Part shown: positions 23,400 through 34,854 of the stretch, one piece after another
Layout of the letters: each line of letters opens with the position of its first letter
Position numbering within the stretch: the first letter of the stretch is position 1
Assembly: GCA_006937955.1 (NCBI GenBank)
Contig: SSNP01000147.1
Coordinates: 637,510 to 701,509, forward strand
Source: Pachypanchax playfairii
Taxonomy: Eukaryota > Chordata > Actinopteri > Cyprinodontiformes > Aplocheilidae
Length of the DNA stretch: 64,000 nucleotides
Direction of reading: 5' to 3'
Program-made: the position numbers and the translations under genes
Notes under the pieces: model-generated
The model's database searches: none
Seen by the model: the letters and a program-made list of their open reading frames with translations, nothing else
What the model was told of the DNA's origin: nothing

Positions 23400-24690
23400 A
23401 AAAAAATGAAAGGAACACTTTAATCAGATTATCAAGTCAGTTAAACTTCTGGCATATTGATCTTGTCAGTTAAGTAGTGAAGTGAGTTGTTAATTAGTGT
23501 CAGCTCATTAGGTGGTAATGAAACAGCTGCTCTAAAGAAGCAACAATCCCAAAAAACAGGAAGGATTCTGCAGGTGGAGGCCACAGACAAATGTTTGACT
23601 GCTTTTCAGCAGATTTGCATCTGACTTGGGTCAGTGTCACGAGATGACACCTGGTCCCTACAGAGGTTCTACAGGCTGTCCAATTCCACCAGGATTGATC
23701 ATAAATATGTGCCACTGCCAGACGGTTTGTTGTGTCTCTCAGCTCAGTCTCAAGAACACTGAAGAGATGGAGAACAGGCAGTTATATTAGGAGAGCTGGA
23801 TGAAGCTGTCAAAGGTCCTTAACCCATGAGCAGGACCAGTATCTGCTCTTTTGTGCAGTGAGGAACAGTATGAGTACTACTGCCAGAGTCCTACAAAGTG
23901 ACCTCCAGCAGGCAACTCTGACCAAACCATCAGAAAAAGACTAAGGATGGCCCGAGGGCCCGATGCCCTCTAGGTGACTCTGTGCTCACTGCCTGGCACT
24001 GGTGGAGCCCAACTGACAGGTGCAGCGCTTTCACCTCATGCATTTCTCAAATGAAAGCAGGTTCACTCTGAGCTCAGGTGACAGCCATGAAAGGGTGTGG
24101 AGAAGCAACGGTGAACGTTACGCTGCCTGTAACATTGTTCAGCATGATCAGTTTATTGGTGGGTAAGAGTTGGTCTGGGGAGGAATATCCATGGAGGGAC
24201 AGACCTGTAGGATAAAAGATGGCAGCCTAACTGCCATTACATATCAGGATGAAATCTTTTGACTGCGCAGTTTGACCCTTTTCAGGTGCAGTAGTTCCTG
24301 AGTTCCTCCTGGTGTATGAAAATGGCCAACCTCAAATAGCAAGAGTATACAGGCATTTCCTGGATTATGATGGAAATAGGAATCAATACCATCGACTGGC
24401 CTCATGCACTTATTTGACCTTAATCCAACAGAAATTCTCTGGGATGTCGTGTTTAGGTCCATCTGATGCTACTAGCTTGTATTTCAGACTGCACAAGAGC
24501 TCAGTGATACCATCTGTCGTCTCATAAGGAGCCTCCACATTGTCAGGCAGTATACAAGCACATGGGGGTCAAACAAACTACTGAGGAGGATTTTGAGTTG
24601 CTGCAGTGACATTTAAGAAAATGGACCAACCTGCTGCATCAGTTTTTCACTTTAAATTTCTAGGTGACTCTGATTTTAAACTGGTACTTT
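23400..24690 (+). pseudogene. dead Tc1-like transposase and surrounding element
   Basis: Several frames of the plus strand together spell a Tc1-family transposase. THEQDQYLLFCAVRNS and TTARVLQSDLQQAT (about 23827-23935) come from the HTH region. FSNESRFTLSSGDSHERVW and GERYAACNIVQHDQF (about 24044-24160) cover the first catalytic block. Fragments resembling VWGGIS and DLNPTEILWDV follow further on. Stops and frame changes break it many times, and the first catalytic Asp of the DDE triad (normally FTDESRF) is Asn. The left flank, with AGGAACACTTTAATCAG, resembles the element's 5' non-coding end. The right end is unclear. It is inactive. Confidence 0.85.
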
Positions 24691-24699
24691 ATATTTTAC

Positions 24700-25283
24700 T
24701 TAACTGCAGTTGCATTTAGATGATCCAGAGGCAGAAGATGAGGCAAGTTAGAATATTTTCTCAGATATATTTATTGGTTTTTAGTTGAGAGTTCTTGCTG
24801 TTTCTTTTGATTGATTTGGTGGTTGACTAGAAGGAGAAGGGCTCCAGGGGACCAAGGAGCCAACTGAGGAGCGAGGTGGAAATAGAGGAGAACAGGTGAG
24901 TCTGAGTGGGGCAGCGTTTTCAGAACATGTCTTTAGTTTCAAACTGCAGACATGTTCTGCTGTCAGGGATTTTTGTCATTGATTATCCTTCTCATGGTGA
25001 GTTTCTGTCTTGAAAACTTGGACGTTAATTGAAGTTTTCAATTGTTGGTCACAAATATGCAGGATAAGAACATGATTTAATCATTTCTCAACAAAAACTC
25101 CAGAGAAGGAACACTGGCCGAGATGATCCATGAAAGGACTTCAGCAGTCTGATGTCGAGTATTGGCGCAAACTAAGATTTTTTTCGGCTGCTCAGTCGTC
25201 GATGAGACAATTACTAGCAGGTGTGACAGCAAGGAGAGAGAGAGTCCCTGTCAGTGGGCAGGGCTCAAGCAGAGGGAGCAGGA
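24700..25283. other. intergenic DNA, nothing recognised
   Basis: Ordinary AT-rich sequence between the Tc1 remnant and the hairpin. It contains one purine-rich stretch near 24830-24900. I see no coding frame or repeat family that I can name. Confidence 0.4.
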
Positions 25284-25365
25284 GTTGTGCCAAAAAGTAA
25301 TGGTCTGCCAAAACATGATCAGTGGCGATGAGAGTTTCAGAGCGACCATCACTTTTTGGCACAAC
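25284..25365 (-). ncRNA. 82-nt hairpin with 22-bp stem, candidate small-RNA precursor
   Basis: Positions 25284-25305 and 25344-25365 are inverted copies of 22 nt (GTTGTGCCAAAAAGT[A/G]ATGGTC) with one mismatch. Read on the minus strand the mismatch becomes a G-U pair, so the stem is continuous over 22 bp with a 38-nt loop. Stem and total length suit a pre-miRNA. I do not recognise the arm as a known miRNA. It could equally be a small palindromic MITE, or chance. No flanking target duplication is obvious. Confidence 0.3.
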
Positions 25366-27440
25366 ACCAAGCAGCACTCACCTCGTGAAAGGAGGAAAGA
25401 AGAAAACACAGAGAACTCTTCAGCCAAGATCCCCGAGAATAAAAAGTGTTATTTGATAATCAGGTATTATACATGTTCTCTGTTTTATTCACCTAAAAAA
25501 GAAACATCCAAAGTCCTACTTGAGTTTATTAAACAGTTTAAACTCAGGAGATTCATTCACTCTCTGTTTATTGAGCATTTATCCTTTTTGCTGTTTTGTC
25601 TCAGTCTAGATTTTGCTTTTAATTCCTTTAGGTAATTAGTTTAAAAACATGAAACATAAAATTTAATTTTAATTTCCATGTTTAACGATCTAACAGTGGG
25701 GATGTCTCTCTCAAGTAGCCCATCTGATTTACTGTGTCCTTATTGTGTTAGTGAATCTGTGTTTAATCTCTCATTATAAAATGATTAATAAACTGGGAAC
25801 GGTGCTTCCCTGCATATAAAAAGAGGTGCTGGTGGGCACATGAATGTAATTAATCTGTCTTTCCACACCTCCTCTAATATTAAAGGAAATGTGGAGTTGC
25901 TATCTTTTGCAGAGGTCACCAGAAAATGTGCTAATGTGCTAATGTATGCGCTGATAACTGATAGCTTTGCCAGCTTTGATCGTTTTACATTGGAATGTGT
26001 ATGTGTGTGTGCATTTTTGTGCATGTGATTGAGAGATTCCAGATTTTTTTTCCCTGATCACAGTTATTGTGATTGGATTTTTTTTCTTCAGATTTTTAAT
26101 GAGATGTTCCATATGACAGCATCTGATAACTAAAATAACTGCTGTGTCCACGTCCTTCATAGATGACTGCCTGCTCTCTCAGCTCCTTATTTGTGCTGTC
26201 TCTCTTGTCCTCTTTCATCTGACCTCAGCTACATTCTCATGTTAAATTAGAGCATCAAAGTCAATATTGTATTTTATTTCCCTCCAATATTTTCTTATGA
26301 GGCATTTAAAAGTCAGTGAAAAGAAAGTGTAAAGTAGGTCACTGGAGGACTAGAAGTCAAAATCTTCCTGCGCGGACACATTTTTATAGATTCAATCGAA
26401 ATGCCATCTGTCATTTGCTTGTCTTGAGTTAAGACATTCTGAATGTCGCCACTGTGCCTTTGAGGTGACCCAATCCATCACAACCCAACTGCAGCTAACG
26501 TGCATGCAGAGAATGAAGACTCCAGACTCAAACAGACCATTACCAGATTGTGGCAAGCAATCAAAAAAATCTCAATGTGGGGGGGGGTCTAATATCAGAC
26601 ACTTTTAAAAAATTTTCAGTGTTAAAAAGGGGGACAATCTTACAATCTTCATTTTTTAGTCATCAAGGTTTGTCAGCGTTATGGCCCCATGTGTCTCAAT
26701 ATCTATTTGCCTTTTGATTGTTTTCTGTCAGGACTTTAAAGTGGTGCTGATTGCACTAATGATAATGTGTCACAGCGATATGGCTCGTGTTTGGTGCAGA
26801 GAAGCATCCTTGCAAGCTAGAAGACAAGGAGAAGCTACAGGCTGATGTTGTGTTGTGCTGTTGGAAGTGATTGATGACTCTCTGTTGCAGTGCTTTGATT
26901 AAGACTCCAGTGATTTATCATCACTGCTCACAATCTAATTAGACTCTGTATATACACTCAAGAAAACACTGTTGTCTTCCTATAAGGGGCCAGTAACATT
27001 TTTTGTTTGTTTCTCTTATGCTTGTTTGCATGAAAGTTATCTGTGTACAGTTTCTGTATCATATTGGATTGATCATTTAAATTCCTCTAAAGTCTGAACA
27101 GGTTCACAAGACAGTATATTTCCTGCCCCTTGTGATGTATTAAAGCAGGAAATGCAAGCTGCAAACATATGCATATCATTATTAAACTCTTTCATGTGTG
27201 ATTGATGTGTTTACACTCTTCAGAAATTGCTTTGAATGTCTGAAGTTTATCATTTGCCAATACATGCCTAAATATTTATTATTTGCAATGAAAGTGTGTT
27301 GTGCAGCTGTCACTTCTGTCAGAGAAAGATGACCATGCAGATGTTTAAGAAAACCCAATTGAGGGTTTGAGTATCCCTTTTTACTCCTTCCTGTTACTGA
27401 TGGAGCTTGACAGCTGAGAACTCATCAGGGATGCTGGAGC
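25366..27440. other. intergenic DNA without recognised genes
   Basis: AT-rich sequence with no credible exon. The stretch around 26890-26960, with TAATTAGA motifs and balanced composition, has the look of conserved non-coding DNA, but nothing here can prove conservation. A frame of 157 codons at 25162-25635 has no family features. Confidence 0.35.
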
Positions 27441-28260
27441 ATGAATTCTGGTTTCCCCATATCTTTTGTCCCCAAAACAGGGTCCTACAATCATATTTTA
27501 TTTCTTTGCAAATTGAACCATACACCCACTTTAACCCCAAAATGCGAAGAGCCCTACTTCTTTAACAGATTTGGTACTTTCCCTATAAACCTGCTGCTAG
27601 AGGTCCTCCAACCATTTCCAGTTCCACCTGGGGGATTGGAAGGTGTCCCCATGCCAGAGAGACGATATAATTTATCCAGTTGGTACTTCTGAGTCTGCCC
27701 TCTCAGTGGGTCCTGTCTGAAAAACCTCCAGAGGGAGGTGACCAGGGGGTACGAATGTCCAAGATTACTGCTACCAATGTAACTTTGTCATTTATGCTGT
27801 CTATTACCCCTGACTTGGATCAATGCTTTAAGGCGTGGCATTCTGTCAACAAGCTTGTTGATCCAGGCAATGGACAGATAATCTCACTCTTTGGTCAGAT
27901 CCCAGGCTAATTTCTGTGGACTGTAAGGAATATTGTTCCTCTCATTAAGGTCTTCAGCCCCAGGAATGCATGATAAGGTTCACATCAAGGGAGCAAGTAG
28001 GCCATGGCATCTTCTGCACCCCGTCTCATTAAGAAATACTTTCATTGTTGTTGTCCTATGTGCTCCTGGATTGTCTTCTTGCAGCTGGATGTTGTATTTC
28101 ATAGTGTCTTCTTAAGGAAATGGTTGTTGAAGATTTCCCAAAGCATGGTTATGTTGAGGTTTTCATACCAATGCCATCATGCCTATACCGTCTCTGCGCC
28201 ATCACCTTTGGATCAAAGGCTTGTTTACTGCTGTTTCAAAGTTAACAAACATCAACTTGA
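27440..28260 (-). pseudogene. possible degenerate Tc1-like transposase remnant
   Basis: Read on the minus strand, broken frames give pieces such as LQEDNPGAHRTTT near 28070 and WINKLVDRMPRLKALIQVRG near 27800. These resemble the QDNxPxH block and the C-terminal block of Tc1-like transposases. Many stops interrupt it and I could not define ends or inverted repeats. The assignment rests on short motifs only. Confidence 0.35.
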
Positions 28261-28732
28261 CTAATCTTTTCATTAAGCTGAAATTTCTGTGTGTTATTTA
28301 TATCAGTGATGTATTTCTTGCATATCTAAGTCTTTCAAAACAACAAAGCCACAATTTACAGGAATATCTTTAAAATGCAAGTGGAAAATTTTGTCTTGAC
28401 TTTTCAACATTTATTTATGTTTATGCTTTCCATTTCCTGTCCTCTTGATCACTCTTCCTGCTCTGCAAAATCTGCTGTTTTTTCAGCTCTACTGCACGGT
28501 GGCCCTGAAGTTCAAAGAAAGCCACATTTCACAAAACACAACAACAAAGGGGAAAAACAAAGCCGCAGTTTACAGAATACAGCCACATTTCATTTCAAGC
28601 GACACAGTAGGGACTGAAGTTCCTCCTTGTGATTGGACAGAATTTAGGTCTGTTGCAATGGTTTAATGTCATTTCCTGTTTCCGGTGTGGACCCCCTCAT
28701 CAGTCCCCTTCCAGTAAACCCATACTGTTGTT

Positions 28733-28734
<2 letters not shown>

Positions 28735-28798
<64 letters not shown>
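28735..28798 (+). repeat. (TG)n microsatellite
   Basis: About 31 uninterrupted TG units. The matching site in copy 2 (33986-34031) is shorter and interrupted by GC steps. It produces artificial Val-Cys open frames on one strand and Thr-His on the other. Confidence 0.97.
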
Positions 28799-28801
<3 letters not shown>

Positions 28802-29085
28802 TTGTATTTCTGACCTCCTGGGGACCCGTTTCCTGACTTTTACTATCGTTCTGGGGTCCGAGGGTTCTTGTGGGGACCGAAGCCTGGTCCCCATGAGGGG
28901 GACTCCCCTTTTTAGGGTTAGGGGTTAGGTTTATAGGTATGGTGTGAATAGAGTTTTAGTTAGTCTTAGGGTTAGTTATAGATCAGTAATGGTTAAGGTT
29001 AGTAAAAGGGTTTGGGTTAGGTATAAATCTAGTTACTAAAATCAATGGAAGTCAATGGACGGTCCCCATAAGGATAACATTTTGT
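28799..29085 (+). repeat. teleost dispersed repeat with GGGTTAGG motifs, present only in copy 1
   Basis: Contains CTGGGGACCCGTTTCC, several GGGTTAGG-like units (28914 onward) and ends with AATGGAAGTCAATGGACGG and TCCCCATAAGG. I know this order of motifs from a repeat that is common in fish genomes, often beside TG repeats. The TTAGGG-like units are part of that repeat and do not show a telomere. It replaces the start of the MITE found at the same place in copy 2. Confidence 0.55.
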
Positions 29086-29552
29086 TTTTGTTGAATATTT
29101 TAGCTCCACAGATGTTCTTTTACCAGTTTTTATCTCTAAAATTACGCAGGTGGTGATAACACCCGATGTATCCGTTTCATCACAACTCCTTTGTTCGTTA
29201 GTATTCATCAGCTCCCGCAGTTGAAACCCCGCCTAGCATGCTGCTGGCTAAAAGCTGTTAGCATAAGACGTAGCAAACAGACGTTGCCATGCGCAGTGGG
29301 GCAGAAAACAGTATACCTTGCTCTCATAGGCTAGTTTGTTAGCCAATCAGAGTCCAGTAAATTCAAATAATGTATATTAATGAGTTTCAGCCTGAAGCCT
29401 GATGAAGCCAGCCAAATCTTGACGCAAAAAGATTGAAAGGTCTGTTAATCAGTGTTTCCTGACGTTTTTTTAGATATTAAATGACTCATATTACAGGTTA
29501 ATGCGTAAGAAATAACCACAAAGTCCTGAAATTTGAAATGGCCTCTTTAACA
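29086..29552 (-). mobile_element. MITE family A, copy 2 (5' truncated)
   Basis: Minus-strand copy. Its left end is cut off by the GGGTTAGG repeat, and it ends at GGCCTCTTTAA near 29550. It shares ACGCAGGTGGTGATAA, AGCATGCTGCTGGCTAAA and TAGGCTAGTTTGTTAGCC with the other copies. Matches the copy at 34341-34854 in the second duplicate. Confidence 0.8.
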
Positions 29553-30773
29553 TCAGGCAGATAATTAAGCAGTTTACTGCTGGTTTCTTGATGGTGAAAT
29601 TACATGACTCACATGTTTTTGTAAAGTACATTGTGTTGTCAGTCAGTCCACGGTGTCTCAGCTGAACTTATTGTTGCTGCATGAAGGCAGAGTTTTAGTG
29701 TATCTGTATGATGAATCAAACATTGTACCAGAGCATATTCTTTCCATAAACACAGACACACTATTTATGTAGCTTGTTGAAATCACAAATGGTGAAGGAG
29801 GATTTTCTTGTGACACAAAACTGTGGTAAAACACTCCCCCCTTGGAAAGAATCCTTTATTGCCTAAATGGATGGTTAACAAATTTATATTTTCTTCAAGT
29901 CTGGGGGTGAGTGTGGAGACCTCAGTAGGAATTACAGACCTTGGATGAATATAAGTAATGAACACTCCCACATTCGGCTATTTTATGCTTTGATTTCAGT
30001 TTTCAGTCATGCATTCAATGAACGTGGTGAGTTCAACAACAAAGCATAGTATGAATCCTATAACAAAAATACAGAAAATATTACTATAAGTCATAAACCT
30101 ATTTATTGGTGGTTCACAGGCAATATTCGCTGCATACAAAGTACAGCCTACTTGTTTATACAAAAAAGTACTAAAAATAAACAAAATATATTCTTTCAAT
30201 TTTGTCCTCTTAAAATATCTCAGCAAAAATATTTTTTTCAGAGCTATACATTTTGAAAAAGGTGAAATGTCTCACTGCTGTGTATAATTGTATCAATCTA
30301 TATGAAAAAAATAAAGATGTGACGTTTCACAAGTAAGTCATTGCTGTTATCTACTAAAGGAGAACTTGTAGCATTTATTTTAAACAGTTTTCAGTGAATT
30401 TATTATCAGTATATTGGAAATTTAGACTAATCTTGTAACAATGTCACTATATTTTATTACAACTACTACAAACCTAGCTTATTCAAAGTCACTGCTATCA
30501 CTAGACTTTTACACATTTTTCACATTTTCTGACAGAGTACTCTATCAAAAATTGTTTTTAAAAAAAAAAAAGTCATCAGTTTAGTCTACGTATATGACTA
30601 AGTTAAATGATTATGAAGTGAAACAATCTGTAGACTGTGTAGCAAAACTAATGATGCCGCCAATAGTATTGATGTGATACTATTGAAGTCTGAGTATGTA
30701 GTGTACAGATTTATACATAGTCTGTGTGTGTCTGTGTATTTATAATATATATATCACCATAACATGCTTAGTT

Positions 30774-30788
30774 TCACACACACACACA

Positions 30789-30858
<70 letters not shown>

Positions 30859-30945
30859 CTGTATATATACTGTATATGTATTGTACAGATTTATACATAG
30901 TTTGTGTGTGTGTCTGTGTATTTATAATATATATATATATATATA
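30774..30945 (+). repeat. (CA)n and (TA)n compound microsatellite
   Basis: A run of about 30 CA units (30774-30840) passes directly into (TA)n (30840-30858). A further TG- and TA-rich part extends to 30945. In copy 2 (about 35940-36080) the CA run is gone and only TA-rich repeats remain. Confidence 0.95.
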
Positions 30946-31038
30946 TTTGTTGGAGCTTTAAAATCATTTCTAGTACGAAAATAGCGCAAACAGCAACCGG
31001 TACTGCCATTTTGGTTGTCATGGAGAAAGAACGCTGTG

Positions 31039-31157
31039 GCACGTAGTGCTTACTGTCCCAATACTGCTAATATGTACGCACTTCGAGCCCATATGTGCAC
31101 TCCTGCTAAGTGCACTTCGAGGAAGACTGTAGGGTGCATTGGGACAGGGACTACGTG
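31039..31157. mobile_element. small palindromic MITE-like repeat (~120 bp)
   Basis: The perfect inverted ends CTGTCCCAAT (31053) and ATTGGGACAG (to 31147) are extended outward by ACGTAGT/ACTACGT. The core holds GTACGCACTTCG and AAGTGCACTTCG. A second copy lies at about 36175-36293 because of the tandem duplication. It has no coding capacity. It interrupts a reverse fragment of MITE family A. Confidence 0.55.
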
Positions 31158-31323
31158 TGCTGTTGCCATAGGCAGCTAGGATGGAAACAGGAAGCCTTGC
31201 TCTCATAGGCTAGTTTGTTAGCCAATCTGAGTCCAGCATAATTGAATAATGAATATTAATGAGTTGCAGCCGAGGCCAGACAAATCTTCACGCAGATAGA
31301 CTGAAAAGTCTGTTAGTGTTTCT

Positions 31324-31956
31324 TAAAGAGGCCATTTCATACAAATTTCAGGACTTTGTGGTTATTTCTTAAGTATTAACCAGTAATATGAAACATTTTA
31401 TATCTAACGTCAGGAAACACTGATTAACAGACTTTTCAATCTGTCTGTCTGCAGCAGCTTGTTTATATTCATTATTCGAATTTGCTGGACTCTGATTTTC
31501 TAACAAACTAGCCTATCAGAGCAAGGTATACTGTACCCCGATGCGCATGGCAACGTTAGACGTCTTGTCTTCCTGTTTGCTACGTCTTATGCTAACAGCT
31601 TTAAGCCAGCAGCATGCTAAGTGTGGTTTCAACTGCGGGAGCTGATGAATACTAACGAACAAAGGAGTTGTGATGAAACAGGTACAGGACGTTTGGACTC
31701 GGGGGAAATGGTGTTTTACCGCCACCTGCGTAGTTTGAGAGATTAAAACTGAAAGAGAAGTTGTTGACCTGTTTTCACCCACTATGAAGGTAAGAACACC
31801 TGTGGAGCTAAAATATTCAACAGAAACCTCAGAAAAACTGTTTTTAATGGAAGGGCTGCTTTAATGTTTTTTAGATATAAAATGTTTCATATTATGGGTT
31901 AATACTTAAAAAAAAAACACAAAGTCCTGAGATTTGTGTGAAATGGCCTCTTTTAA
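31324..31956 (+). mobile_element. MITE family A, copy 3 (both inverted repeats present)
   Basis: Starts TTAAAGAGGCCATTTC and ends GAAATGGCCTCTTTTAA. The last ~80 bases are the reverse complement of the first ~80 (CAGGACTTTGTGGTTATTT... on the left; the mirror image near 31860-31955), so this copy shows the full terminal inverted repeats. It is about 630 bp with no coding frame. A reverse fragment of the same family lies directly to its left (about 31190-31322), making a larger imperfect palindrome. Confidence 0.85.
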
Positions 31957-33306
31957 ATTCACACGTTGTGATATAAACACTAAACCTTTTCAGCACACAG
32001 TGATGTGCAAACATTTTTGGGAGGTATGAAAAAATGCTGCATAATAAGAATGATTTCACAATTCTAAATTGTAATAGTTTATTTTTATCCGTGTAAAAAA
32101 TGAGTCACTTCAATATGTGCTGTGATCGTCAGTTTTCTTGATAACAGTGTTGGTTTGCTCAAAGTCTGGGATTTTCTGGGCTCCAGCTGTTCTGATGAGA
32201 CAAACATGTAAATATTTTTATAGTTATGATTTAGCAGGATGCTGTTAGTTAACTGAAAAACTGTAGAGTGAAACAATCATGGAGATTTATCCTTCATACA
32301 AACCTGAGCTCAACATCATTGCTTATATTAACACAAAGAGACAGAAAGCAATAAAAGATTTGTAGATATGTCTATAGTGACTGAGTTCCTTCATGAACTG
32401 GGCGGAGCTTGACAAATCAATGTTGTTTTAAAGTGACATCTGCTCACAACAAATATTAATTCCACTTAGATATTTTTCCAATTTCTAAAACCTTTGCACT
32501 GTACATCTGGAATGTGCTGGGAGTTTTATGAGTGACTGTATTCTTTGTATTTAAAGGGGATATGAAATGAATAAATACATCTTAAATGAAAGGTGAATAC
32601 AGTGATAGATAGATGTGATAAGCTGTGAAGTTGCTGGTATATTCCTCTCATCAGTCATTCAAGCCTCCATCCTCACTCCTCAGTAATGTTCTTGGTGGGG
32701 AGGAAGGATATTCACCACTTCCTGAAGCTCCACCCTGGCCCAGGCTCTGCAGAGGAAAAGGTGAACATAAAATGGAGGGCCAAGGAGCTGTTAAACCTTT
32801 GGGTGGGAATACTTTGCAATGAATATGTCCATCTCATGTAATAAATCAGGGTTGTTCATGTGATTTGTCAAACCACAACATGTTGTTTTCAGGTGGATTT
32901 TGTATCACTCAGACCATTTGAGCTACTTAGTTTGACAAAAGGGAACAAACATAAAACAAAGTGGTGCTTATTTGTGAACTAAAATGGTTTAACTGGGTTT
33001 TTCCCACAAAATATCTTGAAATATACTAAAAGACTCATGTTAAAAGACTCTTCTAAAACACACAGGACGATTTACTTTAGGAAATAAGGTTTGCATCATT
33101 ATTATGAATTATTTTGTAAGTTTTAGTACACACATACACACACACGTACATAAATTCAGCTTTTTCCTGAATCAGTCTTAGTCTGACCCCCCTGAGGCCA
33201 AGTTGCGATGGGAGACCCTACCAGGGGCGGAAACCCAAGACAACACTGTCCTCAGGGTCATGGGGTGACTGAAACCCTTCCACCACGTTAAGATGCTGAT
33301 TCACAG

Positions 33307-33361
33307 GAAGGGGGTGGGGGTGGGGGGAAGGGAAAAGGGTAGGGGATGAGGGTAGGGAAAG
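33307..33361 (+). repeat. G-rich tract, potential G-quadruplex (copy 1)
   Basis: Many runs of three to six G separated by one to four bases on the plus strand. An almost identical tract lies at 38499-38553 in the second duplicate. Confidence 0.7.
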
Positions 33362-33546
33362 GTTTTAAAAAATACATACTTACTTTTTTGTGTTTGTTTT
33401 TTGCACCTGTTGTGCCAGCTTCTTTTGATCAGGTTCTTTTTCCAGCTGATTTCCTCCACGGCGCATGTTCATATGTTTCTGCATTTCTTCGTGGAGTGTC
33501 TTTATATCTTGTCGTGTTTTTTTTTGAAAAATCATTCTAAAGATTT

Positions 33547-33547
33547 N
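33547..33547. other. single ambiguous base at the duplication junction
   Basis: One N interrupts otherwise normal sequence exactly where copy 1 stops and copy 2 starts. A lone N at such a junction suggests a forced join by the assembler rather than a sequenced breakpoint. Confidence 0.95.
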
Positions 33548-33981
33548 ATCAGTGATGTATTTCTTGCATATCTAAGTCTTTCAAAACAACAAAGCCACAA
33601 TTTACAGGAATATCTTTAAAATGCAAGTGGAAAATTTTGTCTTGACTTTTCAACATTTATTTATGTTTATGCTTTCCATTTCCTGTCCTCTTGATCACTC
33701 TTCCTGCTCTGCAAAATCTGCTGTTTTTTCAGCTCTACTGCACGGTGGCCCTGAAGTTCAAAGAAAGCCACATTTCACAAAACACAACAACAAAGGGGAA
33801 AAACAAAGCCGCAGTTTACAGAATACAGCCACATTTCATTTCAAGTGACACAGTAGGGACTGAAGTTCCTCCTTGTGATTGGACAGAATTTAGGTCTGTT
33901 GCAATGGTTTGATATCACTTCCTGTTTCCGGTGTGGACCCCCTCATCAGTCCCCTTCCAGTAAACCCATACTGTTGTTGTG

Positions 33982-34020
<39 letters not shown>

Positions 34021-34340
34021 CGTGCGTGTGTGGGTGAGAGAGAAAACCATGCATTTTAAAGGTTAAAGAGAATATTGCCATGACATCTAGGAGCTTTAGC
34101 CTTATGGTTCTTCAGGTCCTGGTTTTTGAGGGTCATTTGCCCCAGAACCCAATTTCAATTAATTGGTGTTCAGCAGACTATTAAACAGTTCTTTCAAACA
34201 TTGAGGACACCCCAAACAGGTGATTCAAACTTTGAATTCAGAGTCCTGAAACAGTAAAAAAAATGTAAAAACAAAAAAAAAGCTACTGGACTTTTAACTT
34301 TGAACTTTTTTTCCTTTTGGTGTATATCACCACAGATATT

Positions 34341-34854
34341 AGAGTCCATTCCATTAAAAATGTTTTTTCTGAGGTTTCTGTTGAATATTTTAGCCCCACA
34401 GATGTTCTTTTACCAGTTTTTATTTCTAAAATTACGCAGGTGGTGATAACACCCGATGTATCTGTTTCATCACAACTCCTTTGTTCGTTAGTATTCATCA
34501 GCTCCTGCAGTTGAAACCCCGCCTAGCATGCTGCTGGCTAAAAGCTGTTAGCATAAGACGTAGCAAACAGGAAGACACGACGTCTGACATTGCCATGCGC
34601 AGCGGGGCAGAAAACAGTATACCTTGCTCCCATAGGCTAGTTTGTTAGCCAATCAGAGTCCAGTAAATTCAAATAATGTATATTAATGAGTTTCAGGCAA
34701 GCCTGATAAAGCCAGCCAAATCTTGACGCAAAAAGATTGAAAGGTCTGTTAATCAGTGTTTCCTGACGTTTTTTTAGATATAAAATGATTCATATTACAG
34801 GTTAATACGTAAGAAATAACCACAAAGTCCTGAAATTTGAAATGGCCTCTTTAA
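34341..34854 (-). mobile_element. MITE family A, copy 4
   Basis: Minus-strand copy in the second duplicate, from AGAGTCCATTCCATTAAAA to GGCCTCTTTAA. It is more complete at the left than its partner at 29086, and it contains a 15-base stretch near 34570 that its partner lacks. Confidence 0.82.

Larger units (their letters stand above)
28301..33546 (+). repeat. tandem duplication, copy 1 (~5.2 kb)
   Basis: This block starts at ATCAGTGATGTATTTCTTGC and is repeated from 33548 onward in the same order and orientation. Matching points give offsets of 5246 (28375/33621), 5304 (29783/35087) and 5192 (32625/37817, 33346/38538). The second half is almost identical between copies. The first half differs by replacements: 28799-29085 in copy 1 stands where copy 2 has about 34020-34340, and about 110 bp near 30170-30280 is missing in copy 2. 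There are no genes in it. It contains MITE family A copies, (TG)n/(CA)n, (TA)n and a G-rich tract. Confidence 0.93.

Noticed and set aside
25162..25635. 157-codon open frame as a gene
   Set aside because: No family motifs, biased AT-rich ending, and part of it is just the hairpin sequence. No splice or promoter context supports it.
28735..28798. Regularly repeated DNA as a CRISPR array
   Set aside because: It is a plain dinucleotide microsatellite, and the genome is eukaryotic; there are no spacers.
28629..28928. Frames with long Val-Cys or Thr-His runs
   Set aside because: These translate the TG/CA microsatellite and its flanks only. The same applies near 30726-31046 and 33875-34081.
28912..28990. 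GGGTTAGG units as an interstitial telomere
   Set aside because: The units are irregular and belong to a dispersed fish repeat with other fixed motifs; there is no uninterrupted TTAGGG array.
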